NCBI GenBank assembly: GCA_019751575.1
Contig: JAIENF010000238.1
Location: 1-7,415 of the forward strand
Length of the DNA stretch: 7,415 bases
Direction of reading: 5' to 3'
DNA from: Burkholderiales bacterium
GTDB lineage: Bacteria; Pseudomonadota; Gammaproteobacteria; Burkholderiales; CAIKXV01
The notes beneath the pieces are model-generated. The model saw only the letters and a list, made by a program, of their open reading frames with translations. It had not been told where the DNA came from and did no database searches. Made by a program: the position numbers and the translations under genes. Positions 1 through 5,461 of this stretch are shown piece after piece. Numbering within the stretch: the first letter of the stretch is position 1; every line of letters begins with the position of its first letter.

Positions 1-33
1 CCCAGTAACCGCACCCCGCAAATCGACAAACAT
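1..33 (-). CDS. Possible start of a gene leaving the window on the left
   Basis: An ATG at 33-31 opens a frame that stays open to the window edge and reads MFVDLRGAVTG. It lies about 80 nt downstream of the start site predicted for the leftward promoter at 149-121, so a gene is expected here. No convincing Shine-Dalgarno precedes this ATG, and eleven residues do not identify a family. The true start may lie further left. This is inferred mainly from the promoter and operator upstream. Confidence 0.22.
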   Translation of the reverse strand, partial: MFVDLRGAVTG

Positions 34-102
34 CAATGCGGACGCGGAGTTACGTTCAGGCGCCGGTCAAAGTCCGGCCTAAGCCATGCGATGGAGAGAA
101 AT

Positions 103-123
103 TATCGCAAGCATGTTGCGATA
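103..123 (-). promoter_or_regulatory. Palindromic operator (8-5-8) overlapping the leftward promoter
   Basis: TATCGCAA (103-110) and TTGCGATA (116-123) form a perfect 8-bp inverted repeat around a 5-bp spacer, GCATG. Its right arm overlaps the -10 element at 121-126 and its left part covers the predicted transcription start, the classic position for a repressor site. The size and symmetry suit a dimeric winged-helix repressor of MarR or GntR type. The family assignment is inference, and no such regulator is encoded in the window. Confidence 0.6.
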
Positions 124-149
124 GTGTTCGCGCCGGCGAGCCCTGTCAA
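121..149 (-). promoter_or_regulatory. Leftward sigma70-type promoter for an off-window gene
   Basis: On the minus strand a perfect -35 TTGACA (149-144) is followed after 17 nt by CACTAT (126-121), a weaker -10 with three of six consensus bases. The predicted start is near 114, inside the palindrome at 103-123. The leader then runs about 80 nt to an ATG at 33 and holds a small GCCGG/CCGGC hairpin at 62-78. The perfect -35, ideal spacing and overlapping operator support a regulated promoter. Confidence 0.5.
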
Positions 150-164
150 GAGCGAGGCTTGCCC

Positions 165-326
165 TTAGGAGGTCATCCTGGGGCCGGGGCGAGATTCCAA
201 CGAGGAATGCGCCTGGACGGCGAGCAGTTGCCGCGCCTCCGGGTCGGGCAGCGACGCGAACGCCTCATCGAGCCACAACACGTCGGGCTCGCGCAAGATG
301 GCACGGGCCCAACGGCACCGCTGCGG
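165..326 (-). pseudogene. Relic of an ABC-transporter ATP-binding domain
   Basis: Directly after the amidase stop codon, and in the same frame, the minus strand reads PQRCRWARAILREPDVLW, then LDEAFASLPDPEARQLLAV, and ends at a TAA (167-165). This matches the stretch of an ABC ATPase from just after the signature motif (…QQR-ARAL) through Walker B (VLWLDEA) and the D-loop region. The Walker A, Q-loop and signature motif that should precede it are absent, and the H-loop that should follow is not found in any minus-strand frame. There is no start codon. It is therefore a fragment truncated at both ends, probably left by the rearrangement that placed the amidase here. The exact transporter subfamily cannot be told from about 40 conserved residues. 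Confidence 0.6.
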
Positions 327-1844
327 TCAGACTTTCTGCCAGTCGCCGGACTGCTCGAAAGCGTGGGCCGCGCGATAGATCGTGCCCTCGTCGTAGAACT
401 TGCCGATCAGCATCATGCCGACCGGCAACCCCTCGACCAGCCCGCAGGGGATGCTCATGGCCGGATGGCCGCTGGAGTCGGCCACACAGGTGTTGCCGAC
501 ATGCTCGAGCGCACGCGCCACGATCTCCTCGACCGATGCGCCGGGCTTCGGAATCGGCGTCGCGGTGATCGGCAGCGTCGGCATCAGCAGCAGGTCGAAG
601 TCCCTGAACGCGTCGTCATACGCCTTCGTCAACTGCCGCGTCAGGTTCTGCGCCTTGGCATAGAAGTGCCCGCGGTAGTGCTTGATGAAGTACTCGCCCA
701 GCACCATCGTCAGCTTCAGCGACTCCGACAGTTCGTCGGCGCGTGCCTTCCAGCCGGCGTGGTAGTCGACCATGCTGGTGACGTACAGCCCCCGCCAGTT
801 GAAGCCGTGGCCGTTGTCTTTCATCATCTGCTGCGTGGCACCTTCGGCAGCCACCGCGAGCCAGACCGCCGCGCCGATGCTGTGCCAGGGGATCGACACC
901 TCGCCGACTTTGGCGCCGAGCTTGGTGAAGCGCTCCGCGGCCTTGCGCACCTGAGCGTCGAGCGCCGGCATCGAGTTCGGCCGGCCGAAGCCCTCGCTGA
1001 CGATGCCGATGCGCAGGCCCTTGACGCCGCCCTTCATCAACTCGCTGTAGGGCTGCGCTTCGCGGCCCGCCTGCTGGCGCGGGTCCAGGCCGTCGGGGCC
1101 GGCCATCACCTCGAGCATCAGCGCGTTGTCGGCGACGTTGCCGGTGATCGGCCCGAGGTGGTCGATCGTCGTCTCGATCGGCATCGCGCCGGTGTAGGGC
1201 ACGAGCCCGTGCGTGGCCTTCATGCCGTAGGTGCCGCAGTACGCCGACGGGATGCGCACCGAGCCGCCCTGGTCGCCGCCGACCGCCATGTCCACCTCGC
1301 CGGCCGCGACCAGCGCGGCGCTGCCCGACGACGAGCCGCCGGCCGAGTAACCCATGCGGCGCGGGTTGTGCACCGGGCCGGTGGACGCGGTATGCGAGCC
1401 GCCCGAGAAGCAGTAGTACTCGCAGACCGACTTGCCGAGGATGGTCGCGCCGGCGTCGAGCAGCCGCGTCACGACGGTCGCATCGACGTTCGGCACGTAG
1501 CCTTCCAGCGTCGAGGCGCCGTTCATCATCGGCACGCCGGCGACGCAGACGTTGTCCTTCACCGCGACCGTCTTGCCGGCCAGCTTGCCCTTGGCGGCGC
1601 CCTTGATGGTGGTCTTGTGGTACCAGGCGCCGTACTTGTTCTCTTCGGCACCGGGGCGGTAGCCCGGGGTGCGCGGATAGGTCACCGGCGGCAGGTAGTC
1701 GGGCAGCGCGTCGAGCAGGTCGTAGGCGTCGAAACTCGGCTGCAGCAGCGTGTTGTAGGTGCCGGCGTGCTCGTCGCTCAGGTGCATGCCCAGGCTCAGT
1801 GCGACATCCTGCAACTGGGCCAGCGTGGGGCGTTTGACGGCCAT
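327..1844 (-). CDS. Amidase, amidase-signature family (nitrile-pathway acylamide amidohydrolase)
   Basis: This 505-residue cytoplasmic enzyme hydrolyses R-CONH2 to R-COOH and ammonia, the step after nitrile hydratase. It carries the amidase-signature Ser-cisSer-Lys triad: Lys96 in [12 protein letters not shown], cis-Ser171 in the Gly/Ser-rich [11 protein letters not shown] loop, and nucleophile Ser195 in [16 protein letters not shown]. From the ATG at 1844 these numbers equal, as I recall them, those of the Rhodococcus nitrile-cluster amidase (Lys96, Ser171, Ser195; about 521 aa), which supports both the start and the subgroup. GAGGA lies about 8 nt before the ATG. The frame is open further upstream to 2003, but that extension crosses the promoter at 1906-1878 and looks non-coding. 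The gene appears to have its own promoter, separate from the hydratase operon. No clear terminator follows it. Preferred substrates and enantioselectivity cannot be read from the sequence. Confidence 0.95.
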   Translation of the reverse strand: MAVKRPTLAQLQDVALSLGMHLSDEHAGTYNTLLQPSFDAYDLLDALPDYLPPVTYPRTPGYRPGAEENKYGAWYHKTTIKGAAKGKLAGKTVAVKDNVCVAGVPMMNGASTLEGYVPNVDATVVTRLLDAGATILGKSVCEYYCFSGGSHTASTGPVHNPRRMGYSAGGSSSGSAALVAAGEVDMAVGGDQGGSVRIPSAYCGTYGMKATHGLVPYTGAMPIETTIDHLGPITGNVADNALMLEVMAGPDGLDPRQQAGREAQPYSELMKGGVKGLRIGIVSEGFGRPNSMPALDAQVRKAAERFTKLGAKVGEVSIPWHSIGAAVWLAVAAEGATQQMMKDNGHGFNWRGLYVTSMVDYHAGWKARADELSESLKLTMVLGEYFIKHYRGHFYAKAQNLTRQLTKAYDDAFRDFDLLLMPTLPITATPIPKPGASVEEIVARALEHVGNTCVADSSGHPAMSIPCGLVEGLPVGMMLIGKFYDEGTIYRAAHAFEQSGDWQKV

Positions 1845-1877
1845 GGTGGTGTTCCTCGGTAGACCGATGGGCTGGTC

Positions 1878-1906
1878 AGTATCCGGGTGAATATTTTCCA
1901 AGTCAA
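1878..1906 (-). promoter_or_regulatory. Sigma70-type promoter of the amidase gene
   Basis: The minus strand carries TTGACT (1906-1901, five of six consensus bases), a 17-nt spacer that includes an AT-rich stretch, and GATACT (1883-1878, four of six). The predicted start near 1871 leaves a leader of about 27 nt before the amidase ATG at 1844, enough for its Shine-Dalgarno. It lies in a locally AT-richer island within very GC-rich DNA, downstream of a terminator-like hairpin, so the amidase can probably be transcribed independently of the hydratase genes. Confidence 0.6.
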
Positions 1907-1963
1907 CAATGGGGGCCCGGATGCCGGCGCGCCCGTGGCGCGGCGGGGAGCGGGCCACGACGC

Positions 1964-2029
1964 GAAAACGAAAGGCAGATCGGGCTGTCAGGTGCCGCGC
2001 CACATCGGCTTCGAAGGGTCCGATCTGCC
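1964..2029 (-). terminator. Terminator-like hairpin after the nitrile hydratase operon
   Basis: GGCAGATCGG (1974-1983) and CCGATCTGCC (2020-2029) are exact inverted repeats, a 10-bp stem. The 36-nt loop can fold further through GCCG/CGGC. In a minus-strand transcript the stem is followed by UUUCGUUUUC (seven of ten U). It sits about 60 nt after the GTPase stop codon and before the amidase promoter, the expected place for an intrinsic terminator. The long loop and interrupted U-tract make this less certain; a regulator site or a processing signal is the alternative. Confidence 0.42.
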
Positions 2030-2063
2030 ACGGCGCGTCGCGTGGTCGGCGGTCGCGGCGGCG

Positions 2064-2096
2064 AGGTCAGCTCGGCTTGCCGCAGGTCAGCTCGGC
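2064..2096. repeat. 13-bp direct repeat at the 3' end of the GTPase gene
   Basis: AGGTCAGCTCGGC occurs at 2064-2076 and again at 2084-2096, a 20-bp period. The second copy contains the GTPase stop codon (2089-2087), so the first copy is a near-immediate duplication of the gene's terminal bases just beyond its end. It may be a slippage duplication or a small rearrangement scar. No function is evident. Confidence 0.7.
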
Positions 2097-3091
2097 ACGG
2101 CCGCATCCGAGGGCACGAGACACGCCTGCAACTGCTGCTCGAAGCTCGCGCGCGGCAGCTTGCGCCCGATGAAGACGAGCGTCGACTCGCGCGCCTCGCC
2201 GCTCGCCCAGGGCCGGCCGGCATCGGCAGCGAGCAGCATGTGCACGCCCTGGAACACGACGCGGTGGTCTTCGCCGGCGAACGCGACGATGCCCTTGTAG
2301 CGCATCAGATCGGCAGCATGCCCGGCAATCGCCTCGCGCAGAAAGGCCTGCAGCTTGTCGCCGTCGAATGGCCGCGTGGCGCGGAACACGAACGACGCCA
2401 CGTCATCGTCGTGCTCGTGGTCCGTGTCGCCCAGGAAATCGGGTTCGATCCGGAGCACGGCGTCGAGCGAGAAGCCGGCGATGTCGAGCAGCTCGTGTAC
2501 CGGCGTGCGGCCGAAGTGCACGCGCTCGATCGGTGCGCGCGGGTTGATGCCGCGCAGGCGCTCGCGCAGGCGCTGCGCCGCTGCGTCGTCGACCAAGTCG
2601 GTTTTCGACAACAGGATGCGGTCGGCGAAGCCGACCTGCTCCTGCGCTTCGTGGTGCTCGTCGAGCTGTTGCGCCGCGTGCACCGCATCGACCACCGTGA
2701 CGATGGCGTCCAGCCGGTAGTCAGCCGCGACGTCGTCGTCGATGAAGAAGGTCTGCGCCACCGGAGCGGGGGCGGCCAGGCCGGTGGTTTCGATGATCAC
2801 CCGGCTGAAGGCCGCCGGCTCGGCGGCGCGTCGCGCCGCCAGCTCGCCGAGGATGCGCACCAGATCGCCGCGCACGGTGCAGCAGATGCAGCCGTTGTTC
2901 ATCTCGACGATGCGCTCTTCGGCGCTCTCGACGAGCAGATCGTTGTCGATGCCGGCTTCGCCGAACTCGTTCTCGATCACCGCGATGCGTTCGCCGTGCC
3001 GCTCGGTGAGGATGCGGTTGAGCAGCGTCGTCTTGCCGGCACCGAGAAAGCCGGTGAGGATCGTGACCGGCAGTCGCGGGTCGGCAGTCAT
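2087..3091 (-). CDS. P47K/CobW-like (COG0523) GTPase, nitrile hydratase metallochaperone
   Basis: This 334-residue cytoplasmic G3E-type GTPase probably delivers or inserts the metal of nitrile hydratase, as P47K activators do. Visible motifs are Walker A GFLGAGKT (14-21), ENEFGE (40-45), the COG0523 metal-binding CxCC motif CICC (68-71) and a guanine-specificity SKTD (162-165). A short acidic/His cluster DHEHDDD (224-230) opens the C-terminal CobW_C domain, which runs to the end. The ATG at 3091 is the natural start: Walker A follows after 13 residues, as usual in the family, and GAGG lies about 10 nt upstream. The gene follows the accessory-protein gene by 19 nt and is the last of the hydratase operon. 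COG0523 members serve several metals, so cobalt delivery is inferred from the CTLCSC claw of the alpha subunit. Its stop codon lies in the direct repeat at 2064-2096. Confidence 0.92.
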   Translation of the reverse strand: MTADPRLPVTILTGFLGAGKTTLLNRILTERHGERIAVIENEFGEAGIDNDLLVESAEERIVEMNNGCICCTVRGDLVRILGELAARRAAEPAAFSRVIIETTGLAAPAPVAQTFFIDDDVAADYRLDAIVTVVDAVHAAQQLDEHHEAQEQVGFADRILLSKTDLVDDAAAQRLRERLRGINPRAPIERVHFGRTPVHELLDIAGFSLDAVLRIEPDFLGDTDHEHDDDVASFVFRATRPFDGDKLQAFLREAIAGHAADLMRYKGIVAFAGEDHRVVFQGVHMLLAADAGRPWASGEARESTLVFIGRKLPRASFEQQLQACLVPSDAAVPS

Positions 3092-3110
3092 CGCGGGGCC
3101 GCCTCAGATC

Positions 3111-3473
3111 TCAGGTCTTCAACAAGTGCATGCTGCCGCCGGCGCCGATGCCGAAGCTCCTGGCACGCAACTGCGCGTGCGTGGTCAGCCCCTTCGCGAC
3201 CAGCATCTTCCGGGCCGCCGCGAGCCACTGTTCGTAGTAGGTCGGCGCGGCTTTCCCGGCGGCTTGCAACTCCGTTGCGGCTTGCACTTCCTTCGAGAAG
3301 CACTCGACCCACTCGCCCCAGCTGAAGTGGCCGGCGCCGCTCAACAGCACGACCATCGCGAACGCCTTGGCTTCCCAGGGTTCGGCGAAGCGGATGTCGT
3401 CGTCCTCGCCCAGCGGCAGGCAAGCTTTCAGCAGTGCGCTGGAAGCCGCGGTGGCGGCGGCCGGCAAGGTCAA
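3111..3473 (-). CDS. Nitrile hydratase accessory protein (beta-N-like subunit-swapping chaperone)
   Basis: The protein (120 aa from the chosen start) resembles the N-terminal half of nitrile hydratase beta: FAEPWEAKAFAM (29-40), WGEWVECF (52-59) and YYEQWLAAARKML (79-91) align with [20 protein letters not shown] and [13 protein letters not shown] of the beta-N gene in this operon. The active-site arginine of beta (Arg52 there) is Val56 here, as expected for a chaperone rather than a catalytic subunit. Small beta-like proteins (P14K/NhlE type) bring metal-loaded alpha subunit into the holoenzyme by subunit swapping. No ATG lies at a suitable place. A TTG at 3473-3471 overlaps the upstream TGA as TTGA and has GGAG 5 nt before it, so I take it as the start; a second TTG is at 3467. 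The frame is open far upstream, but that part is a shadow of the beta-C gene. Confidence 0.82.
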   Translation of the reverse strand: MTLPAAATAASSALLKACLPLGEDDDIRFAEPWEAKAFAMVVLLSGAGHFSWGEWVECFSKEVQAATELQAAGKAAPTYYEQWLAAARKMLVAKGLTTHAQLRARSFGIGAGGSMHLLKT

Positions 3474-3820
3474 CGCAGCTCCATGTAGTCGTCGAACAGG
3501 TCGGCGACCAGCGTGTCGCGGGAGTTCACCGCGGAGCCCCACAACTCGCGCGCGGTGAAGCGCACCGCGTAGCAGTGCTGCGGCTTCTCGGGCAGGTGGT
3601 GGGCATGGTGTTCCGGGTACGCGAACACGCCGTGGTCGCGCTCGATCACACCGCGTTTGCCGCGCAGGTACGCCGGCAGGCGGGTGTGCGTGGTCGGGTG
3701 GATGTTGTTGACCAGGATCTGGTCGCCGACGCGAAAGCGCGGCGCCACGTTGGCGGCCACGCGGGCGGTTGCGCCCGTCGAGGTGACGGCAGGAACGATG
3801 TCGGGAGTGAGCAGCATCAT
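3470..3820 (-). CDS. nthB: Nitrile hydratase beta subunit, C-terminal half as a separate gene (SH3-like domain)
   Basis: This 116-residue polypeptide corresponds to the C-terminal, SH3-like barrel half of nitrile hydratase beta. FRVGDQILV (29-37), RLPAYLRGKRGVIERDHG (47-64), FAYPEHHAHH and YAVRFTARELWG (84-95) match the conserved order of intact beta subunits. Arg53 in YLRGKRG corresponds to the beta arginine (Arg157 in Pseudonocardia thermophila numbering) that contacts the oxidised cysteines of alpha. The gene starts at tandem ATGATG: the first ATG (3820-3818) shares bases with the TGA of the preceding gene and has GGAGG 3 nt upstream; the second (3817-3815) has a better 6-nt spacing. It ends in TTGA overlap with the accessory gene. 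About 20 poorly conserved residues precede the barrel, where intact beta has its linker. Split beta subunits are known in thiocyanate hydrolase and toyocamycin nitrile hydratase. Confidence 0.88.
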   Translation of the reverse strand: MMLLTPDIVPAVTSTGATARVAANVAPRFRVGDQILVNNIHPTTHTRLPAYLRGKRGVIERDHGVFAYPEHHAHHLPEKPQHCYAVRFTARELWGSAVNSRDTLVADLFDDYMELR

Positions 3821-4128
3821 TGGCCTCCGCTGGCAATGAGCTTGATGCGCGCGTCGAGCTCGTCGCTCGTGATGTGCCCGTACTTGATGAGACAGGCCTT
3901 GAATGCCTCGAGCCAGTGCGCGTAGTACGGCGCTTCGAGGTAGTGCGCCGGGTCCATCTTCTCGATCTCGTGGCGGAACTCGTCCACCGTGTAGCCGCAG
4001 AAGACGAAGGTGCCGGCGAACATCGCGAAGGCGCGCCCTTCCCACGGTTCGCGGAACACGGGTTCGCTGGCAGGCGGGTTGATCGGCCCGAGGCCGTGCA
4101 TGCCGCCCAGATCGTGGATGCCGTTCAT
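3817..4128 (-). CDS. nthB: Nitrile hydratase beta subunit, N-terminal half as a separate gene
   Basis: This 103-residue polypeptide begins [16 protein letters not shown], the hallmark of nitrile hydratase beta, and continues with [13 protein letters not shown] (25-37), [20 protein letters not shown] (48-67) and YYAHWLEAF (68-76). Arg52 aligns with the catalytic beta Arg52, and Tyr68/Tyr69 fall in the active-site aromatic region. It stops after [12 protein letters not shown], where an intact beta of about 230 aa would enter the linker to its SH3-like barrel. That barrel is encoded by the next gene. The ATG (4128-4126) overlaps the alpha stop codon as ATGA, with GAGGAG about 10 nt upstream, so translation is probably coupled. 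Its stop is likewise embedded in the start of the C-terminal-half gene, in the -1 frame relative to it. Most likely it forms a heterotrimer protomer with alpha and beta-C. Confidence 0.9.
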   Translation of the reverse strand: MNGIHDLGGMHGLGPINPPASEPVFREPWEGRAFAMFAGTFVFCGYTVDEFRHEIEKMDPAHYLEAPYYAHWLEAFKACLIKYGHITSDELDARIKLIASGGQ

Positions 4129-4742
4129 GCGCGTGTTTCTCCTCGAGCGGCCTTCGCCAGGCCGACGCCGATCATCGAGTCGCGGGTCACCAGGTCGGCG
4201 AGTTGCTCTTCGGACAGGTTCTCGGTACCGGCGGGCCGTTGCGGCAGCACCAGGTAACGCAGTTCCGCCGTGGTGTCCCAGGTACGGATCTCGGTGGTTT
4301 CGGGCACCTCGAGGCCGAACTCCTTCAGCACGCCGCGCGGGTCTGCCACCACCCGCGCCCGGTAAGGCGCCGCCTTGTACCAGTTCGGCGGCAGGCCGAG
4401 CGTCGGCCACGGATAGCACGAGCACAGCGTGCAGACGAGCACGTTGTGCACGTCGGCCGTGTTCTCGACCACCACCATGTCTTCACCTTGCAGGCCCGAG
4501 AACCCGAGCTCCTTGATCGCGGCGGTGGCGTCGGCGAGCAACCTGGCCTTGTAGCCCGGGTCGACCCAGGCTCTGGCAACCACCTTGGCGCCGTTGCGCG
4601 GGCCGATCTTGTTCTCGTAGGTGTCGACCATCGCGTCGAGTGCCTTCGGGTCGATCAGGCCCTTCTCGGTCAGGAGGGACTCGATCGCCCGGGTGAGGAT
4701 CGCGGGGTCGGATTCCGGGGGGCCTGCGTGCGGTCTGGACAT
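4125..4742 (-). CDS. nthA: Nitrile hydratase alpha subunit, cobalt type
   Basis: The 205-residue catalytic subunit hydrates nitriles to amides at a non-corrin metal centre. The claw motif is V-C-T-L-C-S-C, with Cys104, Cys107 and Cys109 as ligands; Thr105 is typical of Co(III) enzymes, whereas Fe enzymes usually have Ser. Downstream, [34 protein letters not shown] and TRDSMIGVG are all as in authentic nitrile hydratases, including Trp112 after the claw. The ATG at 4742 has an excellent AAGGAG 6 nt upstream; an in-frame GTG at 4775 lies in the leader hairpin and is rejected. It is first in the operon, behind the promoter at 4831-4803, and its TGA overlaps the beta-N start. The alpha-first order is common for Fe enzymes, while many actinobacterial Co enzymes have beta first. 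Two cysteines of the claw would need post-translational oxidation. Confidence 0.95.
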   Translation of the reverse strand: MSRPHAGPPESDPAILTRAIESLLTEKGLIDPKALDAMVDTYENKIGPRNGAKVVARAWVDPGYKARLLADATAAIKELGFSGLQGEDMVVVENTADVHNVLVCTLCSCYPWPTLGLPPNWYKAAPYRARVVADPRGVLKEFGLEVPETTEIRTWDTTAELRYLVLPQRPAGTENLSEEQLADLVTRDSMIGVGLAKAARGETRA

Positions 4743-4760
4743 CGTCGCTCCTTGTGGTTG

Positions 4761-4780
4761 GGCGCGAACAGACACGCGCC
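4761..4780 (-). promoter_or_regulatory. GC-rich leader hairpin before nitrile hydratase alpha
   Basis: In the minus-strand leader GGCGCG (4780-4775) and CGCGCC (4766-4761) form a perfect 6-bp stem with an 8-nt loop, UGUCUGUU. It ends 6 nt before the AAGGAG Shine-Dalgarno, so it does not cover it. No U-tract follows, so it is not an intrinsic terminator. It may stabilise the 5' end or be part of an RNA target for the ANTAR protein encoded upstream, but the paired hexaloops known from ANTAR targets were not recognised. Confidence 0.35.
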
Positions 4781-4802
4781 GGACGGAGGCTGCCCGCGAG
4801 AA

Positions 4803-4831
4803 GTTTTACCGAGAAAGTATGCGAGCGTCAA
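4803..4831 (-). promoter_or_regulatory. Sigma70-type promoter of the nitrile hydratase operon
   Basis: TTGACG (4831-4826, five of six consensus bases) and TAAAAC (4808-4803, four of six) are separated by exactly 17 nt on the minus strand. The predicted start is near 4796, giving a leader of about 54 nt before the alpha ATG. The promoter lies in the 142-bp gap between the Fur-family gene and alpha, the longest gap near these genes. Directly upstream of the -35 is an 11-bp-spaced direct repeat (4831-4848). Confidence 0.65.
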
Positions 4832-4848
4832 TCGACGACGGATCGACG
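4831..4848. repeat. Helically phased direct repeat upstream of the hydratase -35
   Basis: ATCGACG occurs at 4831-4837 and 4842-4848, an 11-bp period, so both copies face the same side of the helix. They abut the -35 hexamer, where an activator or a repressor could bind. The longer word ATCGACGACG (4831-4840) recurs in the region upstream of amiC at 7382-7391. In GC-rich DNA such words can be chance, so a binding site is only a suggestion. Confidence 0.3.
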
Positions 4849-4884
4849 CTGCGCGCGTCCGCGAGGTCGGGCCTCTCCAGGCTC

Positions 4885-5376
4885 TTACTCCGTTTGGTGG
4901 GGACTTCGGCCGGCCGCGCGGAGCTTGCAGGCGGCGCAGGTGCCCTGGACGCGGAACACGGTCAGCGCGCTCTCCAGGCCCTGCTTCTCGAGCTGGCGCC
5001 GCAGGTGGCCCAGCAGTTGCGGCAGCTCCGGGTCTTCCGGCAGCGGCATCACCCGATTGCAGGTGGTGCACTCGAAGTAGCTGCTCGCCTGCGACTGCAC
5101 CGCGACGTAGCGGCCGACGCGGTCGCTGCTGGCGATACGCTGCACCAGGCCGGTGGCAACCAGCCGGTCGAGCACGCGGTACAGCGTCACGCGGTCGATC
5201 GGCGCGGTTTGGGCCTCGAGTTCTTCGTGCGACCGCGGCAAGTCGGCCCCGTCCAGTGCTTTCAGCACCGCGATCGCGGCCCGGGTGGCGCGCAGGCCGT
5301 TGGCGCGCAAGTAGTCGGCCCAGTCGTGGTCGCTGGCGGCGGCAGGGTCGGCGGGGGCGAGGGGCTTGCGCGGCAT
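4885..5376 (-). CDS. Fur-family transcriptional regulator with degenerate sensory site
   Basis: The 163-residue protein has the Fur layout: an N-terminal winged helix (about 18-90) with recognition helix DRVTLYRVLDRL (61-72), then a small dimerisation domain. Two CxxC pairs, ECTTC (102-106) and TCAAC (146-150), form the usual structural zinc site. The His-rich stretch that normally precedes the first CxxC (HHxH-[LI]-x-C) is QASSYFEC here, and the later His of the second sensory shell is replaced (ESALTVF). Loss of metal sensing, or sensing of something else, is therefore likely. The ATG at 5376 starts the recognisable protein; an in-frame GTG at 5391 is possible, and neither has a clear Shine-Dalgarno. 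It lies between amiR (85-nt gap) and the hydratase promoter. A link to metal supply for the hydratase or its GTPase is inference. Confidence 0.88.
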   Translation of the reverse strand: MPRKPLAPADPAAASDHDWADYLRANGLRATRAAIAVLKALDGADLPRSHEELEAQTAPIDRVTLYRVLDRLVATGLVQRIASSDRVGRYVAVQSQASSYFECTTCNRVMPLPEDPELPQLLGHLRRQLEKQGLESALTVFRVQGTCAACKLRAAGRSPHQTE

Positions 5377-5461
5377 GGGGGCGATGGTCACGCCCGGCGG
5401 GCGCGGGTGGCGCTGATTGTGGTGTGGCCCGGGAACTCGTCGCTGCCCGGCGCCATGGCGG
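5377..5461 (-). other. Gap between amiR and the Fur-family gene
   Basis: This 85-nt stretch holds no convincing promoter or ribosome binding site. CGCCC/GGGCG (5391-5403) can form a small hairpin just before the Fur-family start and includes the alternative GTG codon. The regulator could be co-transcribed with amiC-amiR. A 22-codon open frame here has no support as a gene. Confidence 0.3.

Noticed and set aside
36..1862. Long plus-strand open frame opposite the amidase
   Set aside because: It is rich in Arg, Ala, Val, His and Gln, has no family motif, and mirrors a clearly conserved minus-strand enzyme. GC-rich DNA commonly gives such antisense frames.
1845..2003. N-terminal extension of the amidase to an upstream start
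   Set aside because: It crosses the promoter at 1906-1878 and would shift the Lys96/Ser171/Ser195 numbering away from the family. The ATG at 1844 has a good ribosome binding site.
2042..3325. Long plus-strand open frame opposite the GTPase and accessory genes
   Set aside because: No recognisable domain, low-complexity composition, and it crosses several well-supported minus-strand genes.
3817..3820. Sequencing frameshift as the cause of the split beta
   Set aside because: Not excluded, but less likely: the junction has a good ribosome site, tandem ATGs overlapping the stop, and lies exactly at the domain linker.
3470..4742. Thiocyanate hydrolase instead of nitrile hydratase
   Set aside because: The split beta is reminiscent, but the alpha chain follows the nitrile hydratase pattern, including [14 protein letters not shown], and the operon lies with an amidase and an amide sensor.
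4743..4802. Canonical paired-hexaloop ANTAR RNA target in the hydratase leader
   Set aside because: One clear hairpin is present, but its loop has 8 nt, and no second hairpin with the A1/G4 hexaloop pattern was found.
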